Below, in pieces: positions 6,780 through 16,056 of a DNA stretch of 64,000 nt. Source of the stretch: WJLY01 sp964562405. Lineage in GTDB: Bacteria > Joyebacterota > Joyebacteria > Joyebacterales > Joyebacteraceae. A program made the position numbers and the translations under genes. A model generated the notes under the pieces. The model searched no databases. It was not told the DNA's origin and was given only the letters and a program-made list of their open reading frames with translations. Where the stretch lies: positions 7,022 through 71,021 of the forward strand of contig CAZLTC010000005.1 of the NCBI GenBank assembly GCA_964562405.1, read 5' to 3'. The stretch's first letter is position 1. Each line of letters opens with the position of its first letter.

Positions 6780-9563
6780 ATGTCATCACGAGGACGCTGG
6801 CGCACGGGTCGCCCCGTGGCCGCCGTCGCGGTATGCCTGCTTCTGATCGCGGCGCTCGCGGTGGCGCAGTCCTTCACGAGCGAGGACCTCGAGCTTCTGA
6901 AGAGCCTCTCCCCCGAACAGAGGGCCGAGCTCTTGAAGGCGTACGGTGCCGCTCCGGCCGCCGACCAGCAGGCACGGGACGTGAGCACGCCGGACGTCGT
7001 CGAGCCCCGGCAGCCGGAGCAGAGCACGACGGAGAGAGAGCTTCTGGAAGAGCAGGAGGCGTCACGGGCCGAAGAGGTGGCGGAGCCTTCTCAGGCCGAA
7101 CCGATGGCCGACGGCGCCATCGAGATCAGGAGCGCCTTCAGGAACTTCCTTCAGGAGTCGCGCGCTGTAGAGGTCGACCAGGATCTCGAGCAGTTCGGGT
7201 ACGACCTCTTCGCGGGAGCGCCTACCACGTTCGCTCCGGCTACCGACGTGCCTGTCAGTTCAGACTACATCATTGGTCCCGGCGACGAGATACACGTCCA
7301 GCTGTACGGCAAGAGCAATCTGACGACTGACCTCACCGTCGATCGCGACGGCGTGATCTCCTTTCCGGAGATCGGGCCTCTCACGATCGCAGGCCTCACG
7401 TTTCAGGAGATGAAGGACCTCGTCGGCCGCGAGGTGGAAGAGCGCACGATCGGAGTTGACGTCAGCGTGTCGATGGGGCGCCTTCGCTCCATCAGGGTGT
7501 TCGTGCTCGGCGAGGTCTTCCGCCCGGGCAGCTACACGGTGAGCGGTCTCTCGACGCTGACCAACGCGCTCTTCACGAGCGGCGGAGTTCAGAAGATAGG
7601 CAGCCTCCGGCACGTGCAGCTGAAGCGCTCGGGTGAGGTCGTCAGCGAGATGGACCTCTACGACCTTCTGATACGAGGGGACACCTCCTCGGATGTCAGG
7701 CTCATGCCGGGTGATGTGATCTTCATTCCGCCCGTGGGACCGCTGGTCGGAGTCGCCGGCGAGGTTCTCCGTCCCGCCATATACGAGATGAGCGGGCCCA
7801 TGACGGCCAGGCAGCTGATCGAGCTGGCCGGCGGGTTGAGGCCGACCGCGTACCGCGATCTCGTGCAGCTCGAACGCATCGAGGACGGGCGGCGTGTCAC
7901 GTACGACATGAGCGCAGAGGGCTCGAAGGAGTGGCCGCTGCAGAACGGCGACCTTCTGAAGGTGTTCTCCATTACTGACCAGGATGAGCGCGCGATCTTC
8001 CTGGAGGGCAACGTCGTGCGGCCCGGCAAGCGCCAGTACTTCGAGGGCATGAGACTCCTGGACGTGATCCAGTCGCCGGACGACCTGCTCCCGGAGACGT
8101 ACTTCTCGTATGGGCTGATCGAGCGCGAGAATGAGCTGAACCGGGAGCCGGAGTACGTCGGCTTCGACCTGCGCCAAGCGCTAATCGACGGTCGCGAGGA
8201 AGCAAACGTATTGCTCAAGCCGCGCGACAGGATCTACGTGTTCCACCGCGCGCACTTCCGAGAGGCTCCGCACGTGCGGGCGCTGGGAGAGGTGAGGTCG
8301 CCCGGGGACTTCGAATACAGAAAGGACATGCGTGTTCTCGATCTCATCTTGGCCGCCGGCGGGCTCACGAGGGACGCGTGGATGCCGACCGCCGAGCTCA
8401 TGCGCACCGACCCTGCGACGCTCGATGTGGAGAGAATACAGATAGACCTGACGCGTGTGCTGGCGGATGAGGAGTCGAGCAATGTTCTCCTGAGAGACCT
8501 GGATGAGCTCGTGGTCCACTCCGTCTGGGAGTTCCGCGCGCACGACCAGGTCCAGGTCCTGGGGGAAGTTAACAAGCCGGGCAAGTACCCCCTCTACGAG
8601 GGCATGCGCATCTCGGATCTGATCTTCTCGGGCGGCAGCCTCAAGGAGTCGGCATACAGGCATGAGGCCGAGTTGACCAGATACTCGATCGTCGACGGCG
8701 AGAGACGTGAGCTCAAGCAGGTCGTCGTGGACCTGGCGGCGGTCATTGCCGGTTCCGAGGAAGCGGATCTCGTGCTGCGACCGTACGACAGGCTGCTCGT
8801 CCGCAGGATCAGCAACTGGAGGGGCGACGAGGTCGTGGAGGTGACCGGCGAGGTGGTCTTCCCCGGGGGCTACCCCATAGAGGACGGCGAGAAGCTGTCG
8901 CACCTGATCGCGCGATTCGGGGGGTTCCTGAACGACGCGTATCTCCCGGCAGCCGTCTTCACGCGCGAGGCGGTCCGGTTGCGCCAGAACGAGCAGTTGA
9001 CCCGGATGGCGGACCAACTGGAGGCCGACCTCTCGAGACTTGCCGTATCGAGCTCGCGCGATCCATCCTCCGCCGCGACCGCGCAGCGTCAGGAGGCCGT
9101 AGAGGCCGGCAATCAGCTCGTGTCGGAGCTGCGCTCGACGCCGGCGACCGGCCGAATGGTGATCTCGCTCGAGGATGTTCGGGACAAACCGGACGACTAC
9201 GACATTGTGCTCGTCGACGGCGACGTCCTTCATGTGCCGAGGCGGCCGGACTTCGTGATGGTCATGGGGCAGGTCAACAACCCAACGGCGTTCGTCTACG
9301 ACGAAGGGAAACGCGTCCGGCACTACGTCCGTCTCGCCGGTGGTAAGACGCGGTTCGGCGACCTCGGCAAGACGTACGTGGTCAGAGCCGACGGGTCGGT
9401 CGAGCGCAGCCGCTGGGCCAAGCTGAAACCCGGCGATGTGGTCGTCGTTCCGGAGACGCTCGAGCGGTTCGCAGGCATGCAGTTCCTGCTGGACATTAGC
9501 CAGGTCCTTTATCACATCGGGATCGCCGCGGCCAGTGCCTACACTGTCGGGGTGTTCAAATAG
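6780..9563 (+). CDS. Polysaccharide export outer-membrane protein, Wza-like with seven SLBB domains
   Basis: 927 residues. Signal peptide (about 1-30), acidic/Gln-rich linker with EDLELLKSLSPEQRAELL, then a polysaccharide-export domain from SDYIIGPGDEIHVQLYG (about 160). Seven SLBB beta-grasp repeats follow, each opening with a GEV/GQVxxPG motif: about 238 (LGEVFRPGSY), 324 (AGEVLRP), 407 (EGNVVRPGK), 499 (LGEVRSPGDF), 591 (LGEVNKPGKY), 686 (TGEVVFPGGY) and 827 (MGQVNNPTAF). A hydrophobic C-terminus (FLLDISQVLYHIGIAAA...) may be the membrane helix. Start ATG 6780 has GGAGGT seven bases upstream. Classical Wza has two or three SLBB repeats; this is a long periplasm-spanning variant. It heads the polysaccharide operon and should form the exit channel. 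Confidence 0.9.
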   Translation: MSSRGRWRTGRPVAAVAVCLLLIAALAVAQSFTSEDLELLKSLSPEQRAELLKAYGAAPAADQQARDVSTPDVVEPRQPEQSTTERELLEEQEASRAEEVAEPSQAEPMADGAIEIRSAFRNFLQESRAVEVDQDLEQFGYDLFAGAPTTFAPATDVPVSSDYIIGPGDEIHVQLYGKSNLTTDLTVDRDGVISFPEIGPLTIAGLTFQEMKDLVGREVEERTIGVDVSVSMGRLRSIRVFVLGEVFRPGSYTVSGLSTLTNALFTSGGVQKIGSLRHVQLKRSGEVVSEMDLYDLLIRGDTSSDVRLMPGDVIFIPPVGPLVGVAGEVLRPAIYEMSGPMTARQLIELAGGLRPTAYRDLVQLERIEDGRRVTYDMSAEGSKEWPLQNGDLLKVFSITDQDERAIFLEGNVVRPGKRQYFEGMRLLDVIQSPDDLLPETYFSYGLIERENELNREPEYVGFDLRQALIDGREEANVLLKPRDRIYVFHRAHFREAPHVRALGEVRSPGDFEYRKDMRVLDLILAAGGLTRDAWMPTAELMRTDPATLDVERIQIDLTRVLADEESSNVLLRDLDELVVHSVWEFRAHDQVQVLGEVNKPGKYPLYEGMRISDLIFSGGSLKESAYRHEAELTRYSIVDGERRELKQVVVDLAAVIAGSEEADLVLRPYDRLLVRRISNWRGDEVVEVTGEVVFPGGYPIEDGEKLSHLIARFGGFLNDAYLPAAVFTREAVRLRQNEQLTRMADQLEADLSRLAVSSSRDPSSAATAQRQEAVEAGNQLVSELRSTPATGRMVISLEDVRDKPDDYDIVLVDGDVLHVPRRPDFVMVMGQVNNPTAFVYDEGKRVRHYVRLAGGKTRFGDLGKTYVVRADGSVERSRWAKLKPGDVVVVPETLERFAGMQFLLDISQVLYHIGIAAASAYTVGVFK

Positions 9564-9573
9564 GGGGTCGGCG

Positions 9574-10407
9574 ATGCGCGAGTTCCTCTCGCTGCTCTGG
9601 CACCACAGGACACGCCTCGTGGCGACATGGGCGGTCGTGATGGTCGTGGCACTCGTGCGCCTCTTGACCATGGCCGACGTCTACACCTCGAGCGTGCTCT
9701 TGACACCGCTGCCGCTCGAACAGGTGGAGGAGAGTTCACAGTCCGGTATCGGAGGCGGCACCGTTCGCAGTCTGCTCGGAAAGGGCTCGTCGCGTGACGA
9801 GTTTGCCGTCGTGGCGTTCATGCAGTCCCGCCAGCTGTTGAGCCGTGTGGTCGATGAGCTGGACCTCACGAAGAAGCTGTTCCCCGGACGGTGGGACGAG
9901 CAGAGCAAGAAGTGGCGGGGATCGCGGGGGGGGGAGCCGACCGACGGACAAGCGCGGCGGGCGCTGGACAGCAAGGTCGACGTTTCTTACGACGAGTTCA
10001 CGGGTCTCATGGTGCTCGAGGTCAACTGGGAGGACGCCGACGTCGCATACAGGGTGGCCTCCGCCTTCGTGTCCGTGTCCGACCGCATGCTCCGTGAGGC
10101 CGCCGTGGAAGAGGGTGAACGCCGGGTCGCCGAACTCGAGCGGGAGTTGAGCGTCGCCACGGTTGGCGACATAGACGTCTACCTCGCCGAGGAGCTGACG
10201 CGCGTCATCTCGTCTCTGGCCTCGATACGCGCCAAGGCGAACTACGGTTTCAGAGTCATAGATCCTCCCACTCTTCCCGACAGGAGATCGTGGCCCCCCC
10301 GTTTCTTGCTCCTGGTGATAGTGGGCATCGTGACCGCTTCGATCGAGGTTGGTGTGCTTGCCGGCGTGTATCTTCGACTCGGTTCTAGCCACGGCGACTC
10401 GGCCTGA
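9574..10407 (+). CDS. Wzz-like chain-length determinant / polysaccharide co-polymerase
   Basis: 277 residues with the two-helix topology of Wzz-family proteins: TM1 at about 15-35 (VATWAVVMVVALVRLL), a large periplasmic domain with coiled-coil tendency, and TM2 near the C-terminus (FLLLVIVGIVTASIEVGVLAG). The characteristic P-rich segment before TM2 reads VIDPPTLPDRRSWPPR. No C-terminal tyrosine kinase domain is fused. It begins ten bases after the SLBB protein, with TAGGGGG upstream. It would set polymer length at the inner membrane with the export protein. Confidence 0.78.
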   Translation: MREFLSLLWHHRTRLVATWAVVMVVALVRLLTMADVYTSSVLLTPLPLEQVEESSQSGIGGGTVRSLLGKGSSRDEFAVVAFMQSRQLLSRVVDELDLTKKLFPGRWDEQSKKWRGSRGGEPTDGQARRALDSKVDVSYDEFTGLMVLEVNWEDADVAYRVASAFVSVSDRMLREAAVEEGERRVAELERELSVATVGDIDVYLAEELTRVISSLASIRAKANYGFRVIDPPTLPDRRSWPPRFLLLVIVGIVTASIEVGVLAGVYLRLGSSHGDSA

Positions 10408-10464
10408 GCACTATTGTGCGGCGGCTGATCCATCTCTTGCTCCTCACCGGAGGATGAAGTCGCG

Positions 10465-11838
10465 ATGCCAGGGGGCGCTAGAGACACGGCGACGGCACTT
10501 GCCGGTAAGCTCGGAGTGCTCGTCCTCGGACTGGCGGTGCAAAGCTCACTCGCGTGGGTGCTCGGTCCCGATGGCAGAGGTTCCTACGCAGTCTGCCTGC
10601 TCTTCGCGATCGTCCTGAGCACTCTCTTCTCATTCGGCGTCGACCGTGCGGGCCAATACTTCTCTGCATCGGGCAGACTAGAGCCTAATCGCAGTGTTCG
10701 CGCAATGATCTTCCTTCTTCTGATCGGATCGTTGCTCGCGGTTGGTGTTGGGTGGGCACTGCTCTCTTCAGGCCTGACCTTCTTCCGGAAGGCGGATCAC
10801 TCATCCTTCCTTGTGGCGCTTGGTATCATCCCGTTGGTCTCCGTTCAGAACGCTCTCCTCATGGTACTTGGAGGGATGCGTCGCATCGCCTTCATGGCCA
10901 TCGTCTCCGTGTCAAGCGTAGCCGTACAACTGGCCGCCGCGCTCGTGCTGGTTCTGGGGTTGAGGCAGGGCGTGAATGGCGCACTATGGTCTGTCATCAT
11001 TGCCGGAGTCGTCACCGTAGCGGTGACGCTTCACTACATGAGACGCACGGGCTGGCTGACGGTCTGTGGCACGGCCTGGCGCGACGCTGGCAGGCTCCTT
11101 TCGTACGGACTCAAGTACTACGTTGCCAAGCTGTCGACGGTAGTTCACTTTCGCGTGGGAACTCTGGCGCTGGCGTTCTTCGTCAGCCCGCACGAGATCG
11201 GCCTCTTCGCGGCAGCATCGCAACTCGTTGCCAGACTCACGTTCGTGTCTCAGGCAGTCGAGACCGCCATCTTCTCCAGGATTGCCATTGACAGCGCTGG
11301 TCGTCCTGCGCTTGTTGCGCAGTCCGCGCGCGTCACAATGTACATTGTAGGTGTCCTGCTATGTCTGCTGCTCGCGCTCAGCTGGCCCATAGTCGCAATC
11401 GTCCTCTCTCCAGAGTTCCTTCCGGGTGTTCCACTGGTCTGGATCGTGGCACCGGGGATTCTCGTGCGTTCGGGATCGAACGTCCTGATGACGTTCTTCA
11501 TGGCGACGAACCGGCCGGGCATATGTTCCTGGGCCGTAGGCACGGGAACGGTAGTTGATGTGGCCGCCATCGTGCTCATGCTCCCCATGCTCGGCCTGTC
11601 GGCTGCGGCCTGGGCCCTGACCCTCGGATACGTCTCCAGTGGAGCGATATTGGTTGCTTCATTCCACCGCACGACCGGGATCGCGCTTACGGATGCGTGG
11701 CGCCCCAGGAGAGAGGATGTGAAAGCTCTGAGGGATGCGCTGAGGACCGTGTTGTCATCTCTGAAGCTCCGGGTACCGCTCGACTCCCAGGCGGCGTCCC
11801 GCCGGGACCGCACTGTGGGATCGAGGAGGGAACAATGA
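10465..11838 (+). CDS. Oligosaccharide flippase (Wzx/MATE-like polysaccharide transporter)
   Basis: 457 residues, very hydrophobic, with about 12 predicted membrane segments and the N-terminal pattern of RfbX/Wzx proteins (GKLGVLVLGLAVQSSLAWVLGPDGRG). It would flip lipid-linked repeat units across the inner membrane. Start ATG 10465 has GGAGG ten bases upstream. Its last four bases overlap the start of the next gene (ATGA at 11835). Hand counts of two lines of this gene give about 55% GC, lower than neighbours such as the GT genes at 17-19 kb, so this part of the locus may have been acquired separately. Confidence 0.88.
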   Translation: MPGGARDTATALAGKLGVLVLGLAVQSSLAWVLGPDGRGSYAVCLLFAIVLSTLFSFGVDRAGQYFSASGRLEPNRSVRAMIFLLLIGSLLAVGVGWALLSSGLTFFRKADHSSFLVALGIIPLVSVQNALLMVLGGMRRIAFMAIVSVSSVAVQLAAALVLVLGLRQGVNGALWSVIIAGVVTVAVTLHYMRRTGWLTVCGTAWRDAGRLLSYGLKYYVAKLSTVVHFRVGTLALAFFVSPHEIGLFAAASQLVARLTFVSQAVETAIFSRIAIDSAGRPALVAQSARVTMYIVGVLLCLLLALSWPIVAIVLSPEFLPGVPLVWIVAPGILVRSGSNVLMTFFMATNRPGICSWAVGTGTVVDVAAIVLMLPMLGLSAAAWALTLGYVSSGAILVASFHRTTGIALTDAWRPRREDVKALRDALRTVLSSLKLRVPLDSQAASRRDRTVGSRREQ

Positions 11839-13496
11839 AAGCCAGGGCGGTCGTGGTGGGTCTCGATGGCGGAAGCTGGGGAGTGCTGGACGGCTTCGTG
11901 CGGGCAGGGCACATGCCGAACTTGGAGCGGCTGATCGAACGAGGTCGCAGGTCGACGCTCCGGTCGACCACCCCACCCATTACGCCCGTGGCGTGGGCCA
12001 GCTTTGCCACCGGGATGGAACCTGGCGGACACGGCGTGTTCGGATTCGGGTCGCAGCGCGCAGCGCCTGGGTCCTACATGCCACCGCCTGCGCGGCGCGA
12101 TACAATAGCAGCGCCTACTCTCTGGCGTCGTCTGACCGAAGAGGGGATGGTCTCGATCGTCCTTAATGTCCCGCTCACCTATCCGCCCGAACCGATTCGC
12201 GGGTCTCTCGTGACGGGCATGTTCACCCCGGGGCTGCAGTCCGACTGCACCTACCCTCCTGAACTCAAGGGTGTGCTCAGCGAGCGCGATAGCATGCCGC
12301 GCTTCAACACTCGGGCCGCGGCGGGGCTCAGGGCGGCACTCGAAGCCGGGAGTCACGACGCGATTCGCAGAGCGAAACTGGACTACCTCTCCGACCTGGA
12401 CGACATGACGGAGCATTTGGTCCGCGCGCTTCGTTATTTGGGCAGCGGGGAGTTCGATCTTATGGCGGCGGTCTTCGTTGCCACCGACAGAGTGCAACAC
12501 TGGATGTGGGACGAGGTGCTGGCGGCTGCGACTGGTGAATGTGACGAGATAGGAACGCGCATCTGTGAGCTCTACCGCAACGTGGACAAGGGCATCGGAG
12601 TCGCCACGGAACTTGCGGGGGAAGACGGAGCCATCTTCTTGATGTCAGATCATGGGTTCGGCTCATGTGCAGGGCAGTTCGCCGTGAACGCGGTTCTCGT
12701 GGACCGGGGGTACGCGGCTGCACGGAGGCAACGTCTGCTTCCCAAGGTGAAGCGGATGCTCAGGCGAGCCGCGGTCCCGAATCGCCTGCGACGAAAGGTA
12801 TCCCTGAGCAAGATTGGTCAGCGGGCAGTTGGTGCCATGGATGCTCTCGACTGGGCCAGAACCAGTGCCTACTTCGTTCCAGGAACCAACGGCGTTAGAA
12901 TCAACGTGCGGGGGAGAGAGGTCAACGGGATCATCAAGCCGGGAGCGGAGTATGAGCGACTCAGGATCGAACTGCGCGACATTCTGACAGAGGCTGCTGA
13001 TCCCGAGACCGGAGCCCGTCCCATAGAGCGCGTACAACTGCGAGAGCACGTGTATGATGGAGAGCTTGTCCAGTGGGCCCCGGATCTGATACTCCTCCCC
13101 GGCGAAGAGCGCGGCTATGTCCTTGCAGCCGGAGATCCCGGCGCCGACGGTCCCATTACGCACCCCCCTCACAGTCGCGGAAGCCACAGACAGAGTGGGA
13201 TCTTTCTGGCGCACGGACCCGGGATCGGAGAGGGCGTGGCGAACGCCGAGGTTGCGATTTGCGACGTGGCTCCAACCATAATGAAGTGGCTGGGGGTTCC
13301 CGTTCGCGACCACATGGATGGCGTTCCTCTCGATGCCGTGGCTTCTCCGGTGAGAGTTGGTCGGTCTGCTGAACCGCACACGTTCCCAGGAGCGGCAGCC
13401 GGCCGGAGCGGCGAAGCGGCGGGTGATGGGAAGTACACAAGGACGGAAGAGGAGATAATCCGCCGCAGGCTGGAGGATCTTGGTTATCTGAGCTGA
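11835..13496 (+). CDS. Alkaline-phosphatase-superfamily phosphodiesterase / phosphoglycosyl-type hydrolase
   Basis: 553 residues of the type I phosphodiesterase/nucleotide pyrophosphatase family. Metal and nucleophile motifs are VVGLDGGSW (residues about 7-15), TPVAWASFATG (about 50, with the nucleophilic Ser/Thr), DRVQHWMWD, MSDHGFGSC (about 271) and HSRGSHRQSGIF near the C-terminus. Such proteins in glycan loci may add or remove phospho-substituents or act on lipid-linked intermediates. Start ATG 11835 overlaps the flippase stop as ATGA and has GAGGAGGG upstream, so translation is coupled. No signal peptide is visible, so a cytoplasmic location is likely. The specific substrate cannot be named. 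Confidence 0.8.
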   Translation: MKARAVVVGLDGGSWGVLDGFVRAGHMPNLERLIERGRRSTLRSTTPPITPVAWASFATGMEPGGHGVFGFGSQRAAPGSYMPPPARRDTIAAPTLWRRLTEEGMVSIVLNVPLTYPPEPIRGSLVTGMFTPGLQSDCTYPPELKGVLSERDSMPRFNTRAAAGLRAALEAGSHDAIRRAKLDYLSDLDDMTEHLVRALRYLGSGEFDLMAAVFVATDRVQHWMWDEVLAAATGECDEIGTRICELYRNVDKGIGVATELAGEDGAIFLMSDHGFGSCAGQFAVNAVLVDRGYAAARRQRLLPKVKRMLRRAAVPNRLRRKVSLSKIGQRAVGAMDALDWARTSAYFVPGTNGVRINVRGREVNGIIKPGAEYERLRIELRDILTEAADPETGARPIERVQLREHVYDGELVQWAPDLILLPGEERGYVLAAGDPGADGPITHPPHSRGSHRQSGIFLAHGPGIGEGVANAEVAICDVAPTIMKWLGVPVRDHMDGVPLDAVASPVRVGRSAEPHTFPGAAAGRSGEAAGDGKYTRTEEEIIRRRLEDLGYLS

Positions 13497-13528
13497 TCGG
13501 CCGTACCGCATCTGCACCAGGAGGGCAC

Positions 13529-14569
13529 ACGAGTTCGAGACTCCGAGTCGCGTTCGTCGGCGATGTGAATCTCAGCATGCCACTTGAGGCTTGGCTGGAG
13601 GCCCGGGTTCCCGATCTTCACAGCGCCCTGGCCGCGGATCTTGTTGTCGGGAATTTCGAGGCCTGCGTCTCGGGCGCCCCGAATGCATCACCGGAGGATG
13701 CCAAGATCTGCCTGGAAACGGAACGCGCGGCAGTCCTGAAACTGCGTGAGGTGGGGGTCGACTTCGTTTCTGTGGCGAACAATCACGTGGGGGACTTCGG
13801 TCAAGCCGGGGCCAGGCACACAATAGACGTTCTGCAGGATATCTTTGGAGAGGATCATATCTTCGGTTGGCGTGGCAAGCCCAGCGCGCTCTTGGCGCCG
13901 GGGCTTCGGGTCGTCGGGGCCTGCTTCCCAGAGACGAACCCGCTCCTTCAGGAGTACCAGTACGGACCCAGTTGTCCGGGATCGTCCGACGACGGCCTGG
14001 GTGACAGCATGAGGTCTGGCGAGGAGCTGGTCGCATTCGTCCACTGGGGAGAGGAACACATAGCCGCGCCGTGTCCCGAGCTTCAGGAGAGGGCGCGGAC
14101 GATGCTCACCAATGGCGCGACTCACGTCATCGGTTCACACAGCCACGTCACCGGGATGGCCGAGCGGGTGGGCCGCTCTGTTGTGTTCTACTCGCTTGGC
14201 AACTTCATCTTCGGCCAAGTGGCGAGTCATCGAAGGCGTCAGCTTGCGCGGAACAAACGGAGCATCGTCCCTGTCTTCATCTGGGACGGCAAGAGCCTGG
14301 AGTATGAGGGGTATTGGAGGAGCCGTTACGACGGCTCATTCGCGGTGGAGTTCTCCGCCTTCTCTCCTCGCCTTCCTCGCCAGTCTTGGCGCGGCTGCCT
14401 GCTTCGAGCGCCGCTTCCTCTGCGACGGCTTGTGTATGAACGTATACTGGCGACACGGTGGGTCTGGCTTTCGATAGGTCGACTTCTGGAAGGAGTGGAG
14501 AGGCCCGGTCTCAACAAGGTGAAGACCATGTGGCGCATGGTGGTGCTCCACGCGTCCGGGCGAACGTGA
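13529..14569 (+). CDS. CapA-family (PGA_cap) metallophosphatase-like protein, probable non-AUG start
   Basis: Residues LRVAFVGDVNLSM form the classic first motif of CapA/PGA_cap proteins, followed by DLVVGNFEACVS, VDFVSVANNHVGDFG, VAFVHWGEE, IGSHSHVTG and VFYSLGNFIFG, the metal-site series of this calcineurin-like fold. The first possible conventional start, GTG 13565, would delete the FVGD motif. The frame is open upstream and has an ideal AGGAGG at 13519-13524 placed four bases before ACG 13529, giving about 346 residues; no ATG, GTG or TTG lies between. I therefore annotate an ACG start, with CTG 13493 as an alternative. CapA proteins take part in capsule (poly-gamma-glutamate) synthesis and occur widely in exopolysaccharide loci. 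Confidence 0.78.
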   Translation, partial: TSSRLRVAFVGDVNLSMPLEAWLEARVPDLHSALAADLVVGNFEACVSGAPNASPEDAKICLETERAAVLKLREVGVDFVSVANNHVGDFGQAGARHTIDVLQDIFGEDHIFGWRGKPSALLAPGLRVVGACFPETNPLLQEYQYGPSCPGSSDDGLGDSMRSGEELVAFVHWGEEHIAAPCPELQERARTMLTNGATHVIGSHSHVTGMAERVGRSVVFYSLGNFIFGQVASHRRRQLARNKRSIVPVFIWDGKSLEYEGYWRSRYDGSFAVEFSAFSPRLPRQSWRGCLLRAPLPLRRLVYERILATRWVWLSIGRLLEGVERPGLNKVKTMWRMVVLHASGRT

Positions 14570-15975
14570 TGGTGAGCACGGTGCAGAGTCTTCCAAGACG
14601 GATCATGGCAGTTGCTGCGGACTCGATCTTCTGGAGAGTGCTGAAGAAGAGCGACCAGCTGCGTTTGGCACGCGAGTTCAAACGGGAGCAGTGGGACAGC
14701 GTTACCGAGTTCACTGCGAGGCAAGATCGCCTGCTTGCGGGATTGCTGGTCCATGCGAAGAACCGCGTGCCCTTCTACTCACGGCAGATCGGGTTCCTCT
14801 CGGACGAGGACATACTCAACGACCCGAGAAGTGCGCTCTACGAGTTCCCTCTTCTGACACGAGAGAAGCTGCGGACCGAGTTGGATGATCTCTGGACAGA
14901 GATGGAGCGCGGGACGTACAGGAACTCCACGGGTGGGTCAACGGGTGTCCCCGTCACGTTCTATCAGGATCACACGTACCTGGACGCCGCGCTGGCCGTA
15001 ACGCGGTTATTCTACTCCTGGGCCGGTCTGCGGCCCGGAGAGCGCCTGCTGAGACTATGGGGGGCGAGGCGGGACATGGCCCGCGGTCCGAGAGAGCTGC
15101 CGAGGAAGATTCTCGAGTCCGCAACGAACACCCGTACGTTGGGCGCATTCAGTATGAGTCCGGACGATATGAGGGAATACTGCACGACCATCTCCACCTT
15201 TCGTCCGGTGGCCATAGAAGGCTATGCGGACTCCTTGTACGAACTGGCGCGGTACGTTGATGGTGAGTCCGTATCCGTCCCGGCACCGAGGTGCATCATC
15301 GCCAGCGCCGGCACGCTCTATCCTCACATGAGGACGCTGATCTCCTGCGCTTTTGGGGCACCGGTCTTCGACCGTTACGGATCCCGCGAAGCGGGGAATG
15401 TCGCGGCTGAGTGCGGCACGGGGCAAGGACTTCACGTTCACGGCGAGACCTCTCTTGTGGAAGTAGTTGACTCACAGGACCGCGAGGTTGGTAGGGGGGA
15501 GACCGGACGACTTCTGATCACGAACCTGTGGAACTATACGATGCCTTTCATACGATACGAGATAGGGGACGATGCAACGAGAGGCGGGGACGAATGTCCT
15601 TGCGGACGGCCCTATCCCCTACTCGAACGGTTAACTGGACGATCCGGAGCCTCCTTTCGCACGGAAAAGGGGGGGGTCGTGGTCCCTGAGTTCTTCATCC
15701 ATGTGATCGGCGTGGAGTTCCGCGACCTCGGCATCAGAAAGTTCCAGGTGATCCAGGAGCGAGTGGATCTCCTCGTCGTCAAGATCGTCATGGACGCGAC
15801 CGACGGCCAGGAGCCTCGGCGCATCGTGGAACCTCTCGCAGACCGCATCAGACAGGAGATGGGTCCCGGATGTCGCGTCGATCTTGAATTCGTCGCCGAC
15901 ATCCCGCCGACACCGACAGGGAAGCATCTATACACTATCAGCAGACTCCCGCGTCGGAGTAAGGCCGATCTCTAG
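14569..15975 (+). CDS. PaaK/CapK-like AMP-dependent ligase (phenylacetate-CoA-ligase family), first copy
   Basis: 468 residues. It contains the adenylate-forming motif NSTGGSTGVPVTFYQD (about 122), the YGSREAGNVAAEC segment (about 268) and a C-terminal RYEIGDDAT/CPCGRPYPLLERLTGR region typical of the PaaK/CapK/F390-synthetase-like branch found in capsule loci. These enzymes activate carboxylates as adenylates; in glycan loci they are thought to attach or transfer acyl or amino-acid groups to sugars. ATG 14569 shares one base with the CapA stop, so translation is probably coupled; GTG 14566 is an alternative. A second, divergent family member lies at 19496. The acyl substrate is unknown. Confidence 0.8.
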   Translation: MVSTVQSLPRRIMAVAADSIFWRVLKKSDQLRLAREFKREQWDSVTEFTARQDRLLAGLLVHAKNRVPFYSRQIGFLSDEDILNDPRSALYEFPLLTREKLRTELDDLWTEMERGTYRNSTGGSTGVPVTFYQDHTYLDAALAVTRLFYSWAGLRPGERLLRLWGARRDMARGPRELPRKILESATNTRTLGAFSMSPDDMREYCTTISTFRPVAIEGYADSLYELARYVDGESVSVPAPRCIIASAGTLYPHMRTLISCAFGAPVFDRYGSREAGNVAAECGTGQGLHVHGETSLVEVVDSQDREVGRGETGRLLITNLWNYTMPFIRYEIGDDATRGGDECPCGRPYPLLERLTGRSGASFRTEKGGVVVPEFFIHVIGVEFRDLGIRKFQVIQERVDLLVVKIVMDATDGQEPRRIVEPLADRIRQEMGPGCRVDLEFVADIPPTPTGKHLYTISRLPRRSKADL

Positions 15976-16056
15976 AGGGATGTGTGCGTTCTGGCGCGGT
16001 CGGTGATCGATCGGCCTGACGCGGCCTGCCCGAGACAGCACTGAGGTGGTGGCCGG

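Noticed and set aside
8181..9671. Minus-strand open frame of 496 codons under the SLBB gene
   Set aside because: GC-driven shadow; the forward frame has seven SLBB motifs.
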